Shown here one piece after another: positions 32,408 to 40,884 of a DNA stretch of 64,000 nucleotides; the stretch's first letter is position 1, and every line of letters starts with the position of its first letter. The stretch lies in NCBI GenBank assembly GCA_016192525.1, contig JACPTZ010000041.1, positions 41,462 to 105,461 on the forward strand, written 5' to 3'. Under the pieces are notes generated by a model that had not been told where the DNA came from, ran no database searches, and saw only the letters and a list, made by a program, of their open reading frames with translations. Position numbers and translations under genes: made by a program. The stretch is from Planctomycetota bacterium (GTDB lineage: Bacteria > Planctomycetota > MHYJ01 > JACPTZ01).

Positions 32408-33583
32408 CTACCCTATCCGAGGGGGAGAGGGATGAACGGATCGAATCGCGTCGAGAATCTCCCCAGGTGTCACGAGCCCGGTGTCCATCCGGTTCACCGG
32501 CACGACGTCAACGCCGCACCCGGCGGCGAGGCGTTCGATCTCGCGGGCGTACTGTCCAAGGTTGTTCTCAGGGACGACGACGCGACGGACCGGGGCGGAC
32601 CGGGACGCCGGCCCCACGCGTGGCGCGGGCGTCCCATCGGCGCCGGGTTCGAATCCTCCGAGCGCCTCCCGGATCGCCCGCTCCGGTACGGGCCAGAGCG
32701 TGTGGAGGATGAGGTGCGAGACCGCCAGCCCGGCGTCGCGCGCGGCGGCCACCGCCTCCCGCGCCGCGCGGGCCGTCACGCCGTAACTGACGACGAGGGT
32801 GGCGGCCCCCGCCCGCAGATCCTCCCTCACGATCTCCAGTTCCGGCGCCGCGTGCTCGATCTTCGCGGCCAGCCGCCGAACCAGCCGATCGATGATCGCC
32901 GGATCGCCGGTGATGTGTCCCCGTTCATCGTGGGAAGAGGTGGTGAACCGCGCAAGCGTCGGCCCGCCGATCGGGTGGAGGGCGGGCACCTCCCCGGGCG
33001 GCACGGGCAGGCGCATCCCGCCCGTGTCCCCCCCCAGCGCCTCCAGATCCACCCGTTCCCGTGTCTGGGCCAGTTCCTTGGAGGTGAGCAGGATCGCCGG
33101 AGTCCGGAGCTGCTCCGCGATCTCGAACGCCCGGACCGTCAGCGTGAAGCACTCCTCGACGGTTGTCGGCGCGAGGGCGACGAGCGGGAGGCCTCCCGAA
33201 GTTCCCCAGCGGGCGAACTGCACGTCCCCCTCCGCCCCCTTCGTTGCGGAGCCGGTGGCCGGACCCTGCCGCTGGACGTTCACGACGACCAGCGGCAGTT
33301 CCATCATCTGGGCCATGCCCAGATTCTCGCTGTAGAGGCTCATCCCGGGCCCGCTGGTGGCGGTGAGCGCCCGTTTCCCGGCGGCCGCCGCGCCGAGGCA
33401 CATGCCGATCGAGGCGATCTCATCCTCGGCCTGGATCGCCACTCCGCCGGTCCGCGGGAGCGCCTTCAGCATCCCGGTGAGGATGCTGCTCGCGGGCGTG
33501 ATGGGGTATCCGGCGAAGAAGCCGCACCCCGCGGCCACCGCCCCGCGCACCACCGCTTCGTTCCCGTCGAGGAATTCGATCAT
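32408..33583 (-). CDS. 2-oxoacid:ferredoxin oxidoreductase alpha subunit (set 1)
   Basis: 391 aa, KorA-type pyrimidine-binding subunit. Seen: FLDGNEAVVRGAVAAGCGFF, AGYPITPASSI, IQAEDEIASIGMCLGAAAAG, ATSGPGMSLYSENLGMAQMM, VNVQRQGPATGSATKGAEGD. The C-terminal domain II has VVVPENNLGQYAREIERLA. Start ATG 33583. It ends at 32408 inside a CCCTCACCCTACCC / GGGGGAGAGGG intergenic repeat (32399-32431), which supplies the last residues (HPSPPRIG). It is followed by the beta-gamma fusion after 76 bp. No N-terminal ferredoxin, unlike set 2. Confidence 0.9.
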   Translation of the reverse strand: MIEFLDGNEAVVRGAVAAGCGFFAGYPITPASSILTGMLKALPRTGGVAIQAEDEIASIGMCLGAAAAGKRALTATSGPGMSLYSENLGMAQMMELPLVVVNVQRQGPATGSATKGAEGDVQFARWGTSGGLPLVALAPTTVEECFTLTVRAFEIAEQLRTPAILLTSKELAQTRERVDLEALGGDTGGMRLPVPPGEVPALHPIGGPTLARFTTSSHDERGHITGDPAIIDRLVRRLAAKIEHAAPELEIVREDLRAGAATLVVSYGVTARAAREAVAAARDAGLAVSHLILHTLWPVPERAIREALGGFEPGADGTPAPRVGPASRSAPVRRVVVPENNLGQYAREIERLAAGCGVDVVPVNRMDTGLVTPGEILDAIRSVHPSPPRIG

Positions 33584-33589
33584 CCCGCC

Positions 33590-35443
33590 CTACTTGCCCG
33601 ACGTCTGCGGCTGGAAGTGGATTCGGACGATCGCGTTCTTCGACCGCGAGACATCGAGACCCTGTTCCGTGCTGATCAGGGTCTTCGGCCTCTTGATCGA
33701 GTTGTTGTCGTCATCCACGCCGACCGTTTCGTGGATGACCCTCGTGTCCTGGTCGAGGTACTCGGCCTCGGTGAACTGGAACCCCTTGGGGTACTTGCCG
33801 TCTTCGTCCATCATCGCCTCGAACCAGTACGTCCCGCCCGGGTGCATCTCCGAGGGGATGTTGACCGCCGTCACGCTCCACCTCCGCGTGTAGGTGCGTG
33901 TGTCTTCGCCGGACGTGCGTTGCGGGGTGCTCAGGGTGTACGACACGGTGAGGCTCTGAATGGCGCTCATGTCCGGGGCGATGACTCCGCGCACCCGATA
34001 GTTTGCCTCACCGCCGTACTCCTCCCTCCTGAACGCCTGGTCGAACCCGGTTCCGCGAAGCGGGATCGTCTCCTGGCTGTCCTCTTCCATTTCGAATTCG
34101 AGCGTGACGAATTCCTCCTCGCTCGTGTTCTTCTCCGGGTACATGGAGTCCGTATGGGTCTTCCGCGCGGGGGCCGGGAGGTAGAGTTCGAACCCAAGCC
34201 CCACGAAGTCCCCGGGCGTCTCGGGCTCCTCCTCCTTCAGCCGGTTCAGCACGTCCTGGATGCCGTACTTCTTCGCCAGCGCCACCATTCGCGCCAGCAT
34301 CTTCGGATCGGCCTTCCGGTCCTTGAGGCCCTGATAGAGCCGGCCGAGAAAGGCGTTCGCCTCCGAAAAGGAGGAGGGGTTGTACATGTAACGGGCGCGG
34401 AAGGCGTCGGGGTCGTCCACGGAGTCCTCGAAGACTTCGAAGAGCGGGTTCTCGCGGAAGTAGGTCTCGCGGAAGGCGGTCTGAACGTCGTCCTTCAGCG
34501 ACTTCCGGAGCACGTCCACCAGTCCGAGGATCTCCCCGGCCGCTTCCTGGCGGGATTGCTGCTTGTCCCACCGTTTGCAGAGCGAAAGAAGGGTGGAGGG
34601 GTCGGGGCGTCGTCCGGCCCGGAGGCTCATGCGGAAGATCGCCGAGGCGTCGGCCTCGTCCGGCACCTTCTCCCATGACCCGGCCTCGCTGTCCCAGATG
34701 AGCTGGGGCTCTTTCTCCTGGCCGGCCGGGCGGTAGACCCAGGGGGGCTGCGTCGGTTCGAAGGTCTGGTTTTCGTACAGGTCGGGAAACGCCTCCTTGA
34801 GCGCCTCGTTCTGCTCGCGGGAAGCGCCCGAGTCGTAGGTTCCCGCCCCCAGCATCCCCTGGTTGCGCTCCTGGGCGAGTTTCTCGGCCACCTTTCCGGT
34901 GGCGTCCAGCACCCCGTCGGTCATCTTTCCGTAGGTCTCGATGAAGTCGCCGATGAGCGGGACCTCGCCGCCGAGGTCGCTCATCACCTTGGCGATCACC
35001 CGCATGTTCCCGGCGAGGGCGCCCTGGGACTTGCGGTCCTCCTCCACCTTCTGCCGGAGTTCGTTCAGGTCCTGCCAGACCTCCTGCGCCTTGTTGACCG
35101 GCCCCACCATCTCGGTGAACTTCTTCAGCGGGCGGCCGTACCTCTGAAGCGCCTTGGAGGTTTCATTGATCCGGCTCAGCGCCGCCTTCTTCTCGTCGTC
35201 GCCGAGTTTCGAGTTCTTGACCTTCTGGTACGCGTCGGCGAGCACCTCCCGGGCCTTGCGGACGTACCCCTCGGTCTCCTTGACGCTCTCGGTGATGGCC
35301 TTGAACTCGGCGCTCGTCTGGTCCAGGGCGGTGCCGTAGGGGCTCGTGTCCTGAGTCCAGCCCCTGCGCGCGGACACAACGCTCGCGAGGAGGATAAGCG
35401 CAAGAATCCGTCTCCCCGTTCCGTTCCGAGAGATCATCGTCAT
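33590..35443 (-). CDS. Exported coiled-coil protein, tandem paralog 2
   Basis: 617 aa from ATG 35443, with AAGGAG 5 nt upstream; a frame extension to 35467 is less likely. N-terminal signal (ILALILLASVVSARRGWTQ). Residues about 35-180 are helical and charged (SAEFKAITESVKETEGYVRK, LRQKVEEDRKSQGALAGNM), then a globular mid-region containing PPWVYRPAGQEKEPQLIWDS, and a C-terminal beta-rich part (IAPDMSAIQSLTVSYTLS). It is a clear paralog of the next gene (35510-37294): shared RYGRPLKKFTEMVGPVNKA / KYHVPLKRFTDMVAPIAKA, SQGALAGNMRVIAKVM / NQGALAGDMKVIATLM and PQLIWD. No known domain recognised. Confidence 0.82.
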   Translation of the reverse strand: MTMISRNGTGRRILALILLASVVSARRGWTQDTSPYGTALDQTSAEFKAITESVKETEGYVRKAREVLADAYQKVKNSKLGDDEKKAALSRINETSKALQRYGRPLKKFTEMVGPVNKAQEVWQDLNELRQKVEEDRKSQGALAGNMRVIAKVMSDLGGEVPLIGDFIETYGKMTDGVLDATGKVAEKLAQERNQGMLGAGTYDSGASREQNEALKEAFPDLYENQTFEPTQPPWVYRPAGQEKEPQLIWDSEAGSWEKVPDEADASAIFRMSLRAGRRPDPSTLLSLCKRWDKQQSRQEAAGEILGLVDVLRKSLKDDVQTAFRETYFRENPLFEVFEDSVDDPDAFRARYMYNPSSFSEANAFLGRLYQGLKDRKADPKMLARMVALAKKYGIQDVLNRLKEEEPETPGDFVGLGFELYLPAPARKTHTDSMYPEKNTSEEEFVTLEFEMEEDSQETIPLRGTGFDQAFRREEYGGEANYRVRGVIAPDMSAIQSLTVSYTLSTPQRTSGEDTRTYTRRWSVTAVNIPSEMHPGGTYWFEAMMDEDGKYPKGFQFTEAEYLDQDTRVIHETVGVDDDNNSIKRPKTLISTEQGLDVSRSKNAIVRIHFQPQTSGK

Positions 35444-35509
35444 GTCTCCTTCTCTGCCGGCACGCAAGTGCCCCCGGTCCCGAGGAGTGCCGCTGTCCCC
35501 GGATCCAGC

Positions 35510-37294
35510 CTAGCGCCCGCCCAGCGGGCTCAGGGAGACTTTAATACTGAAGTACCTCAAGTCCTCGACATTCATCCCTTCCAGGCTCGTTGAATGCGTC
35601 TCCTGGTCGCGGCCGACCCACTTTTCGCTGTAACTGTACTGAACGCTCTCGAAGCGGAAGCCGGAGGGGAGTTTTCCATGCGCGTTTGGGCCCACTTTCC
35701 GGTTTTCGTACGCGGAGTACGCGTAGTAGAGAGGATCCTCCCCGCGGCGTATCTGAGGGATGCCGACCAGGGTCACCCGGAACGTCGTCTCCTCGACACG
35801 TTGATCCTCCTGCAGGCTTTTGTTCACGATATGGCGTGAGATCGTCAGGGACTCGATGCGGCTCATGTCCGGGGCGACTCGTCCGCTCACGTCGGTGACA
35901 TCGGTCCCGTGGCTGTCGTTCCTCACGGTCCTGCCTTCGAAGCGCGTTCCCTTCAGAAGAAACCCCTCTTCCGTTGTCTCGAGCTCGAAACCAATGCTGG
36001 GCGCCCAGTCCTTTCTCCCCTCCCGTCCTGGCTCCGGCGCCTCCAGAGAAAACTTGAGCCCGGTGCAGCCCAGTTTTCCCGGTCCTTCCTCCTTCTTCAG
36101 TAGGTCCAGCACCTCCCGGATGTCATACTTCCTTGCGATGGCCACCAGTTCGGCGATCGTCCCGGGAGAGGTTTTCCGCTTGACGAGCGCGGTGTAGAGT
36201 CGTCCGAGGAACCCGTTCACCTCATGGCGCGCCCAGCTGTCGCACGTGTACCGGGCATCCATCGCCTCGGGATCGTCGAAGGAGTCGTTCATGACCCCCT
36301 TGAGCTTCAGGTTCGATTCGGCGTAGGTATCGCGGAAGGCCCCCCGTGCCTGCCCCGTGGAGAGTCGAATCGTCTTCAGGAAGGCGAGGATCTCCCTACC
36401 CGCGCTCAGCCGATTCTGTTGGGTCTTCCAGTGCTTGCAGCGCTCATGGAGTTCCTTCGGACTCAGCCGTTTGCAGGTCCGGAGGCAGAGGCGGAAGATC
36501 GTCCGGGCATCGGCGTCCTCCGGGACCATCAGCCACCGGCCGTCTTCCGCATCCCAGATCAACTGCGGGGTCGGGGAGTCGATGGGACGGTAGAGCCATC
36601 CCGGCTGGGAGGGCTCGAACTTGCGGCTCGCACACAGTTCGGGGAACTGCTCGTCCAGCGCCGCGTTTTTCTCCCTGTTCGGCCCTCTCGTCACCGCGCT
36701 CCCGATTGCTCCGACCATGTCCGAGCCCCGCTGCTCCGCCAGCTTGCCGGCGACCTTCCCGGTCGCCTCCAGCATGGCGTTCGTCACCTCGCCGTAGGTC
36801 TTGATGAACCGGCCGAGGATGGGGACCTTCCCTCCGAATCGCTCCATCAGCGTCGCGATCACCTTCATGTCCCCGGCGAGGGCGCCCTGGTTGCGGCGGT
36901 GCTCTTCGACTTCCCCCCTGAAGCCGCTGATCTCATCGAACACCTCCTTCGCTTTGGCGATCGGGGCGACCATGTCGGTGAACCGCTTGAGGGGGACGTG
37001 GTACTTTTGGAGGGCGTTGGAGACCTCCTTGACCTTGGACAGGGCCTCGCGTTTCTCCTTCGACGTAAGGTCGGATTTCTCGATGATCTGCGCCGCGTTC
37101 GAGACCGCCGTACGCGCCTCGGAGACATGCGCCTCCGCCTCCTTCGCGCTCTTCGCTATCGCCTCGAACTCCGCGGCGGTCACTTCGGCGGCGCCGTAGT
37201 TCTCCTCTTGGGCGAAGGACCGTGGGCCCGACAGGACGGCGGTGAGGAGACCCAGGGCCAGAGCGAGGCAGCGGGGTCGTCGGCGGAGGGCCAT
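35510..37294 (-). CDS. Exported coiled-coil protein, tandem paralog 1
   Basis: 594 aa from ATG 37294. Signal peptide (CLALALGLLTAVLSGPRSFA). Helical N-terminal part (SAKEAEAHVSEARTAVSNAA), then GWLYRPIDSPTPQLIWDAED, a helical middle with FRLCLRTCKRLSPKELHERC, and a beta-rich C-terminus (VAPDMSRIESLTISRHIVN). Same architecture as the adjacent paralog. It has extra cysteines in the middle that the other copy mostly lacks. The pair lies between the two 2-oxoacid oxidoreductase sets and downstream of two zinc-ribbon membrane proteins on the same strand. Function unknown; perhaps a surface or periplasmic structural pair. Confidence 0.82.
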   Translation of the reverse strand: MALRRRPRCLALALGLLTAVLSGPRSFAQEENYGAAEVTAAEFEAIAKSAKEAEAHVSEARTAVSNAAQIIEKSDLTSKEKREALSKVKEVSNALQKYHVPLKRFTDMVAPIAKAKEVFDEISGFRGEVEEHRRNQGALAGDMKVIATLMERFGGKVPILGRFIKTYGEVTNAMLEATGKVAGKLAEQRGSDMVGAIGSAVTRGPNREKNAALDEQFPELCASRKFEPSQPGWLYRPIDSPTPQLIWDAEDGRWLMVPEDADARTIFRLCLRTCKRLSPKELHERCKHWKTQQNRLSAGREILAFLKTIRLSTGQARGAFRDTYAESNLKLKGVMNDSFDDPEAMDARYTCDSWARHEVNGFLGRLYTALVKRKTSPGTIAELVAIARKYDIREVLDLLKKEEGPGKLGCTGLKFSLEAPEPGREGRKDWAPSIGFELETTEEGFLLKGTRFEGRTVRNDSHGTDVTDVSGRVAPDMSRIESLTISRHIVNKSLQEDQRVEETTFRVTLVGIPQIRRGEDPLYYAYSAYENRKVGPNAHGKLPSGFRFESVQYSYSEKWVGRDQETHSTSLEGMNVEDLRYFSIKVSLSPLGGR

Positions 37295-37324
37295 GGCGGA
37301 CTCTCCCGGGAGTTCCCGCCCGGA

Positions 37325-38089
37325 TTACCGCCGGGCGGCGTGAGGGGTTCGGGCGAGAATGAAATTCCGGACCTGCGCGTAGTTCTCCGTCGTGCAGAAG
37401 ACCTGGACCGTATCGAGGAGTCCACCCCGGACGACCAGGGTGAGGTCCGACGGGTGGTCTTCCACCGTGCGGGCCTCCTTCCAGGAGCAGGAGCGGGTCT
37501 CCGATCGTTCGGCGGAAGCGCCGGCCGCCGCGACGGCGAGGTTTCCCCCGAGCAGCCCGGCGATCACCGCCGTCCGGTGAATCCCCTTGGCGACCCGGCT
37601 GGCGTTCAGCATCGTGACTCCGTCCTCATCGAGGCGGTACGCGATAGGCTGATAGAACCCGATCAGCAGCAGGTATCCGCCGAACCCCAGGCCGAACAGG
37701 ACGAAGACCGCCGCCACGGCAAGCCCGGCGGCCTGGAGGGCAACGACCGGTTCTCCCGACGAAAACCCGAAGATCGCGCCCAGGAGCGTGGCGCTGAGGG
37801 CGGCCGTCAGCAGGCAGCCCTTCACCAGACTGCCGCGCATGAGGCGGTTGCCGAGGACGGAGACATCGATCTGCCAGGCCAGAACATCGGCGGGCGCCGT
37901 GGCGGGAAGGGCCGGTGGCGCCGCCGGCGACGGGTAAGGCATCGGGGCCGCCGGCATCGCCAACGCGGGGGGGGGAGAGGCCGGCACGGACGCGGCGACC
38001 GCTCCGGCCGCCACCCCGCACCGGGAGCAGAACCGGGTGCCCGGAGTCCACGGGGCGCCGCACCCGGGGCAGAAGCGGATTTCGGACAT
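37325..38089 (-). CDS. Zinc-ribbon membrane protein with PH-like C-terminus
   Basis: 254 aa from ATG 38089. An N-terminal double zinc ribbon (RFCPGCGAPWTPGTRFCSRC, four CxxC-type cysteines) is followed by a Pro/Ala-rich linker, two to three membrane segments (LTAALSATLLGAIFGF, GLAVAAVFVLFGLGFGGYLLL), and a C-terminal domain with LDEDGVTMLNASRVAKGI and LTLVVRGGLLDTVQVFC that resembles a bacterial PH-like fold. It is followed by the exported coiled-coil gene 30 bp downstream. Probably a membrane-associated accessory protein of that unit. Confidence 0.75.
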   Translation of the reverse strand: MSEIRFCPGCGAPWTPGTRFCSRCGVAAGAVAASVPASPPPALAMPAAPMPYPSPAAPPALPATAPADVLAWQIDVSVLGNRLMRGSLVKGCLLTAALSATLLGAIFGFSSGEPVVALQAAGLAVAAVFVLFGLGFGGYLLLIGFYQPIAYRLDEDGVTMLNASRVAKGIHRTAVIAGLLGGNLAVAAAGASAERSETRSCSWKEARTVEDHPSDLTLVVRGGLLDTVQVFCTTENYAQVRNFILARTPHAARR

Positions 38090-38109
38090 GATCTGTTCCT
38101 GGCGGCGGC

Positions 38110-38937
38110 CTACTTCCCCTCGGCCGGCGGCCTGGCCGTGACTTCCATCCGATTCCACTTGGTCCACTGCTGACCGCTCTTCCCGTCGAGGGTCCACATG
38201 ATCTCGGCCCACTCGCCGTCGAGGCTGAAGCTGTAGGTGGCGGTTCCGTTCCCGTCCATGCCGACGAATGATCCTCGCCCCTCCATCTCGGACGGGATGG
38301 TCTTCGAGGGGGCGATCGGCCCCTTGAAGTTCCTCGGATGCTCCCCGTTCGGCATGCGGCAGTCCGCGTCCACTTCCCCCCCCGTGAATCGGGCGGTGAG
38401 GAGCAGCCCGGAAGTCGTGCACTTGTACCGGATCAACCCGGAGAGGGCGGACTCCGGCCCCTGGTTCGCGGGCGGGGGCATCTCGGCGGAGAGGGGCATC
38501 GACTCGATAAGCGGCGCGTCCAGCGCGCCCTCATGCGCCTCGTCTTCATGGATGTCGTCGAACACGGAGTCGGCAACCCCGCCGTACTCTTCGCTCGATT
38601 CCGACCGGCTCGTCGGAGTCCCGCTCAGACTGTCGAAGATCGACTCCAGGGTCTTCTCAGGGATGAGGAGGACGAGTCCACTTCCGACGATGAGAAGAAC
38701 GACTCCTCCGATGATCCCCAGGAGGAGGCAACTTCGGCATCCACCACCGGACCTGGGCGGGGCGAGGTGCGGCGGAGGGGGAGGGGCGTAGACCGGGGCC
38801 GGGGGCGGAGCGGCACCCGGTTGGACAGGCGGGGCGCCGGGAGGGGACCCCAGCGGGGAGCCGCAGCCGGAGCAGAAGCGTACGCCCGCGGCGAGGGGTT
38901 GTCCGCAGTTCTGGCAGAACCGGGGCGCATCACTCAT
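38110..38937 (-). CDS. Zinc-ribbon single-pass membrane protein
   Basis: 275 aa. N-terminal zinc ribbon (RFCQNCGQPLAAGVRFCSGC), proline-rich linker (PVYAPPPPPHLAPP), one membrane helix (LLLGIIGGVVLLIVGSGLVL), then an extracytoplasmic domain with acidic linker (DIHEDEAHEG) and a beta-rich end (ATYSFSLDGEWAEIMWTLDG). It shares its start (MSxxxRFC) and ribbon with the next gene, so the two are related modules. First gene of the 38.9-33.6 kb minus-strand unit, behind the promoter at 38986-39015. No specific function recognised. Confidence 0.75.
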   Translation of the reverse strand: MSDAPRFCQNCGQPLAAGVRFCSGCGSPLGSPPGAPPVQPGAAPPPAPVYAPPPPPHLAPPRSGGGCRSCLLLGIIGGVVLLIVGSGLVLLIPEKTLESIFDSLSGTPTSRSESSEEYGGVADSVFDDIHEDEAHEGALDAPLIESMPLSAEMPPPANQGPESALSGLIRYKCTTSGLLLTARFTGGEVDADCRMPNGEHPRNFKGPIAPSKTIPSEMEGRGSFVGMDGNGTATYSFSLDGEWAEIMWTLDGKSGQQWTKWNRMEVTARPPAEGK

Positions 38938-38985
38938 GTCGCTTCATTCTCCATCGGAGTGCGCGGGACTCCTCTCCGGACCGGA

Positions 38986-39015
38986 ATGATATCGACCCGG
39001 AACAGTGCTTATCAA
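38986..39015 (-). promoter_or_regulatory. Sigma70-type promoter for the zinc-ribbon / coiled-coil unit
   Basis: Minus strand TTGATA (39015-39010), 18-nt spacer, TATCAT (38991-38986), about 50 nt upstream of ATG 38937. It sits in a locally AT-rich patch unlike the surrounding GC-rich sequence. Confidence 0.5.
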
Positions 39016-39088
39016 TGTTAATAGTATGAGGCGTGCGAGGGAGTGCCGCCCCCGTGGTTGCAAGATGGAAGGGGCCACCGTTCGCCTT

Positions 39089-40516
39089 TCAGCCCGTCAC
39101 CGTCGCCGATGAGGCCGGAACGGCGACGGGGACCGATCCCTCACCGAGCGCGTATCCGCGTCTGAGAGCGGCGAGGTTCTGTTCGACCGAGCGCGTAACG
39201 CTTCGCGCCACCACCGCCTCGGCCGAGGCGAGGGTGAAGAGCTTTGAAACCGCGGCGAAGGCCCCGAGCATCACGACATTGGCCGCCATCGGGAGGCCGA
39301 ACTCCTCCTTCGCGGTGGCGCTCACCGGAACGGCCCAGGCGCCCGGCGGGGGATTCTTCACATGGGTGGAATCGACGAGAACGATCGGGTTCGCGGCCCG
39401 CCGGACCCTGGGAAGGTGCGCGGCGAGCGCCTCGGAGGTCATCGCGAGGAGAACGTTCGCGTTCTCGACCAGCGGGAAGTCGATCGGTTCCCCCTCCGCC
39501 ACCACCTCCGTCAGCGAGATCCCGGTCCGGGCGGCCGGGCCGTAGTTCTCGATCTGCGCCGCATGGTTGCCGTCGCGGATCACGGTCTCGGCGAGGATGG
39601 CGCCCAGCTTCTGGATCCCCTGACCCGCCTTTCCGGCGATGATGATCTCGAATTTCCCGGCCGGCATCTCGTATTCGCCGGGCCGGATCGAGGTTCCCTC
39701 GCCGACGGCCGCCTTCGCCTTGGGCACCACGTCGCGGTCGTAGATTTCCACGTAGGACGGGCGCGGCTGGTCCACAAAGACGCCGAGTCCCCACTTGCTC
39801 CGGCGTTCCTCGTCCGTCATCTTGTCTTTCTTCGAGAGGTCGTAGCACTGGGCCCGGAGCCAGTCCATGTAGGCCTCGACGGTCTTGATCTTGTTTCTCG
39901 GGCCGTAGGTGGTGGGGCAGGTGGACATCGCCTCGACGACGGAGAAACCCCTGCACTTGAGCGCCTTGAGGATCATGTTTTCCAGGCGGACCGGATCGGT
40001 GCAGGACCCGCGCGCCACGAACGAGGCGCCGGCCGCGGTGGCGAGGGAGACGATGTCGAACGGAGGCTCCACGTTTCCATACGGAGCGGTGGAGGCGAAG
40101 GAGGCGGTGGGCGTGGTGGGGGAGTACTGTCCGCCGGTCATGCCGTAGATGTTGTTGTTGAAGATGATCGCCGTCATGCCGACGTTGCGTCGGGCGGCGT
40201 GGATGAAATGGTTGCCGCCGATCGCGGTCGCGTCGCCGTCCCCCATGATCGCGATGACCTTGAACTCAGGCCGGGCCACGGCGACCCCCGTCGCGAAGGT
40301 GAGGGCTCGTCCGTGCGTGGTGTGGAGGGTCTGGAAATCGACGTATCCCGTGACGCGCGACGCGCAGCCGATCCCGGAGGCGAGGACGATCTCGTTCTTC
40401 GACAGCCCCGACTTGGCGATGGCGCGGAGCATGGCGCTCATGACGATCCCGTGCCCGCACCCGGGGCACAGGATGGTGGGGAAGTGCTGGGAGCGGATGA
40501 GCATCTGCTGGCGCAT
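39089..40516 (-). CDS. 2-oxoacid:ferredoxin oxidoreductase, fused beta-gamma subunit (set 2)
   Basis: 475 aa. TPP-binding beta part: FPTILCPGCGHGIVMSAMLR, SGIGCASRVTGYVDFQTLH, IMGDGDATAIGGNHFIHAAR, NNNIYGMTGGQYSPTTP. The gamma part begins about residue 290 (FEIIIAGKAGQGIQKLGAIL, AQIENYGPAARTGISLTEVV, NVLLAMTSEALAAHLPRVRR) with the complete Gly-rich CoA/flavodoxin-like motif. KorB/VorB type; oxidises 2-oxoacids to acyl-CoA with ferredoxin reduction. Paired with the ferredoxin-alpha fusion at 40885-42261, 368 bp upstream. Compared with set 1 the gamma domain is better conserved and there is no Ala-rich linker. Confidence 0.9.
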   Translation of the reverse strand: MRQQMLIRSQHFPTILCPGCGHGIVMSAMLRAIAKSGLSKNEIVLASGIGCASRVTGYVDFQTLHTTHGRALTFATGVAVARPEFKVIAIMGDGDATAIGGNHFIHAARRNVGMTAIIFNNNIYGMTGGQYSPTTPTASFASTAPYGNVEPPFDIVSLATAAGASFVARGSCTDPVRLENMILKALKCRGFSVVEAMSTCPTTYGPRNKIKTVEAYMDWLRAQCYDLSKKDKMTDEERRSKWGLGVFVDQPRPSYVEIYDRDVVPKAKAAVGEGTSIRPGEYEMPAGKFEIIIAGKAGQGIQKLGAILAETVIRDGNHAAQIENYGPAARTGISLTEVVAEGEPIDFPLVENANVLLAMTSEALAAHLPRVRRAANPIVLVDSTHVKNPPPGAWAVPVSATAKEEFGLPMAANVVMLGAFAAVSKLFTLASAEAVVARSVTRSVEQNLAALRRGYALGEGSVPVAVPASSATVTG

Positions 40517-40884
40517 GGGGATGTCCTGGGGTCAGTTCGCAATCGCCGGTTTGGCTCCCGGGATCGTGTCGCCCTCATCCGACGGGGGCCACCATGGGAA
40601 GCGGGAACAACCTCCATTTCCACGACGCATGCCGGGAAAACGGAGCATGGAGGACGGGCCGCCGAAGACACCGAAGACGCTGAAACGGATCAGACGGTGT
40701 TTCTGGTATCCGGACTGCACGAGACTCAGTCTGACCCTCGCACTCCGTGGTTCTCTCCCACTGATGTTCCGTTGCTTCTGTTTCAGTGCCCTCAGCGTCT
40801 TCAGTGGCCCGTTTTCCGTTTCTGTCGTCTCCGTTGTTTCTGTTGTTTCTGTTGTTCCCGGCGCCCCCGGCGTCCCGGCGGCCC
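40517..40884. other. Gene-free spacer with GTTTCTGTT tandem runs
   Basis: 368 bp between the two set-2 oxidoreductase genes. 40800-40862 contains TTTTCCGTTTCTG and a tandem TTGTTTCTGTTGTTTCTG stretch, the same low-complexity family as 500-640 and 19480-19570. 40720-40790 resembles further mixed repeats. No credible ORF. The repeat interrupts what should be one operon. Confidence 0.55.
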
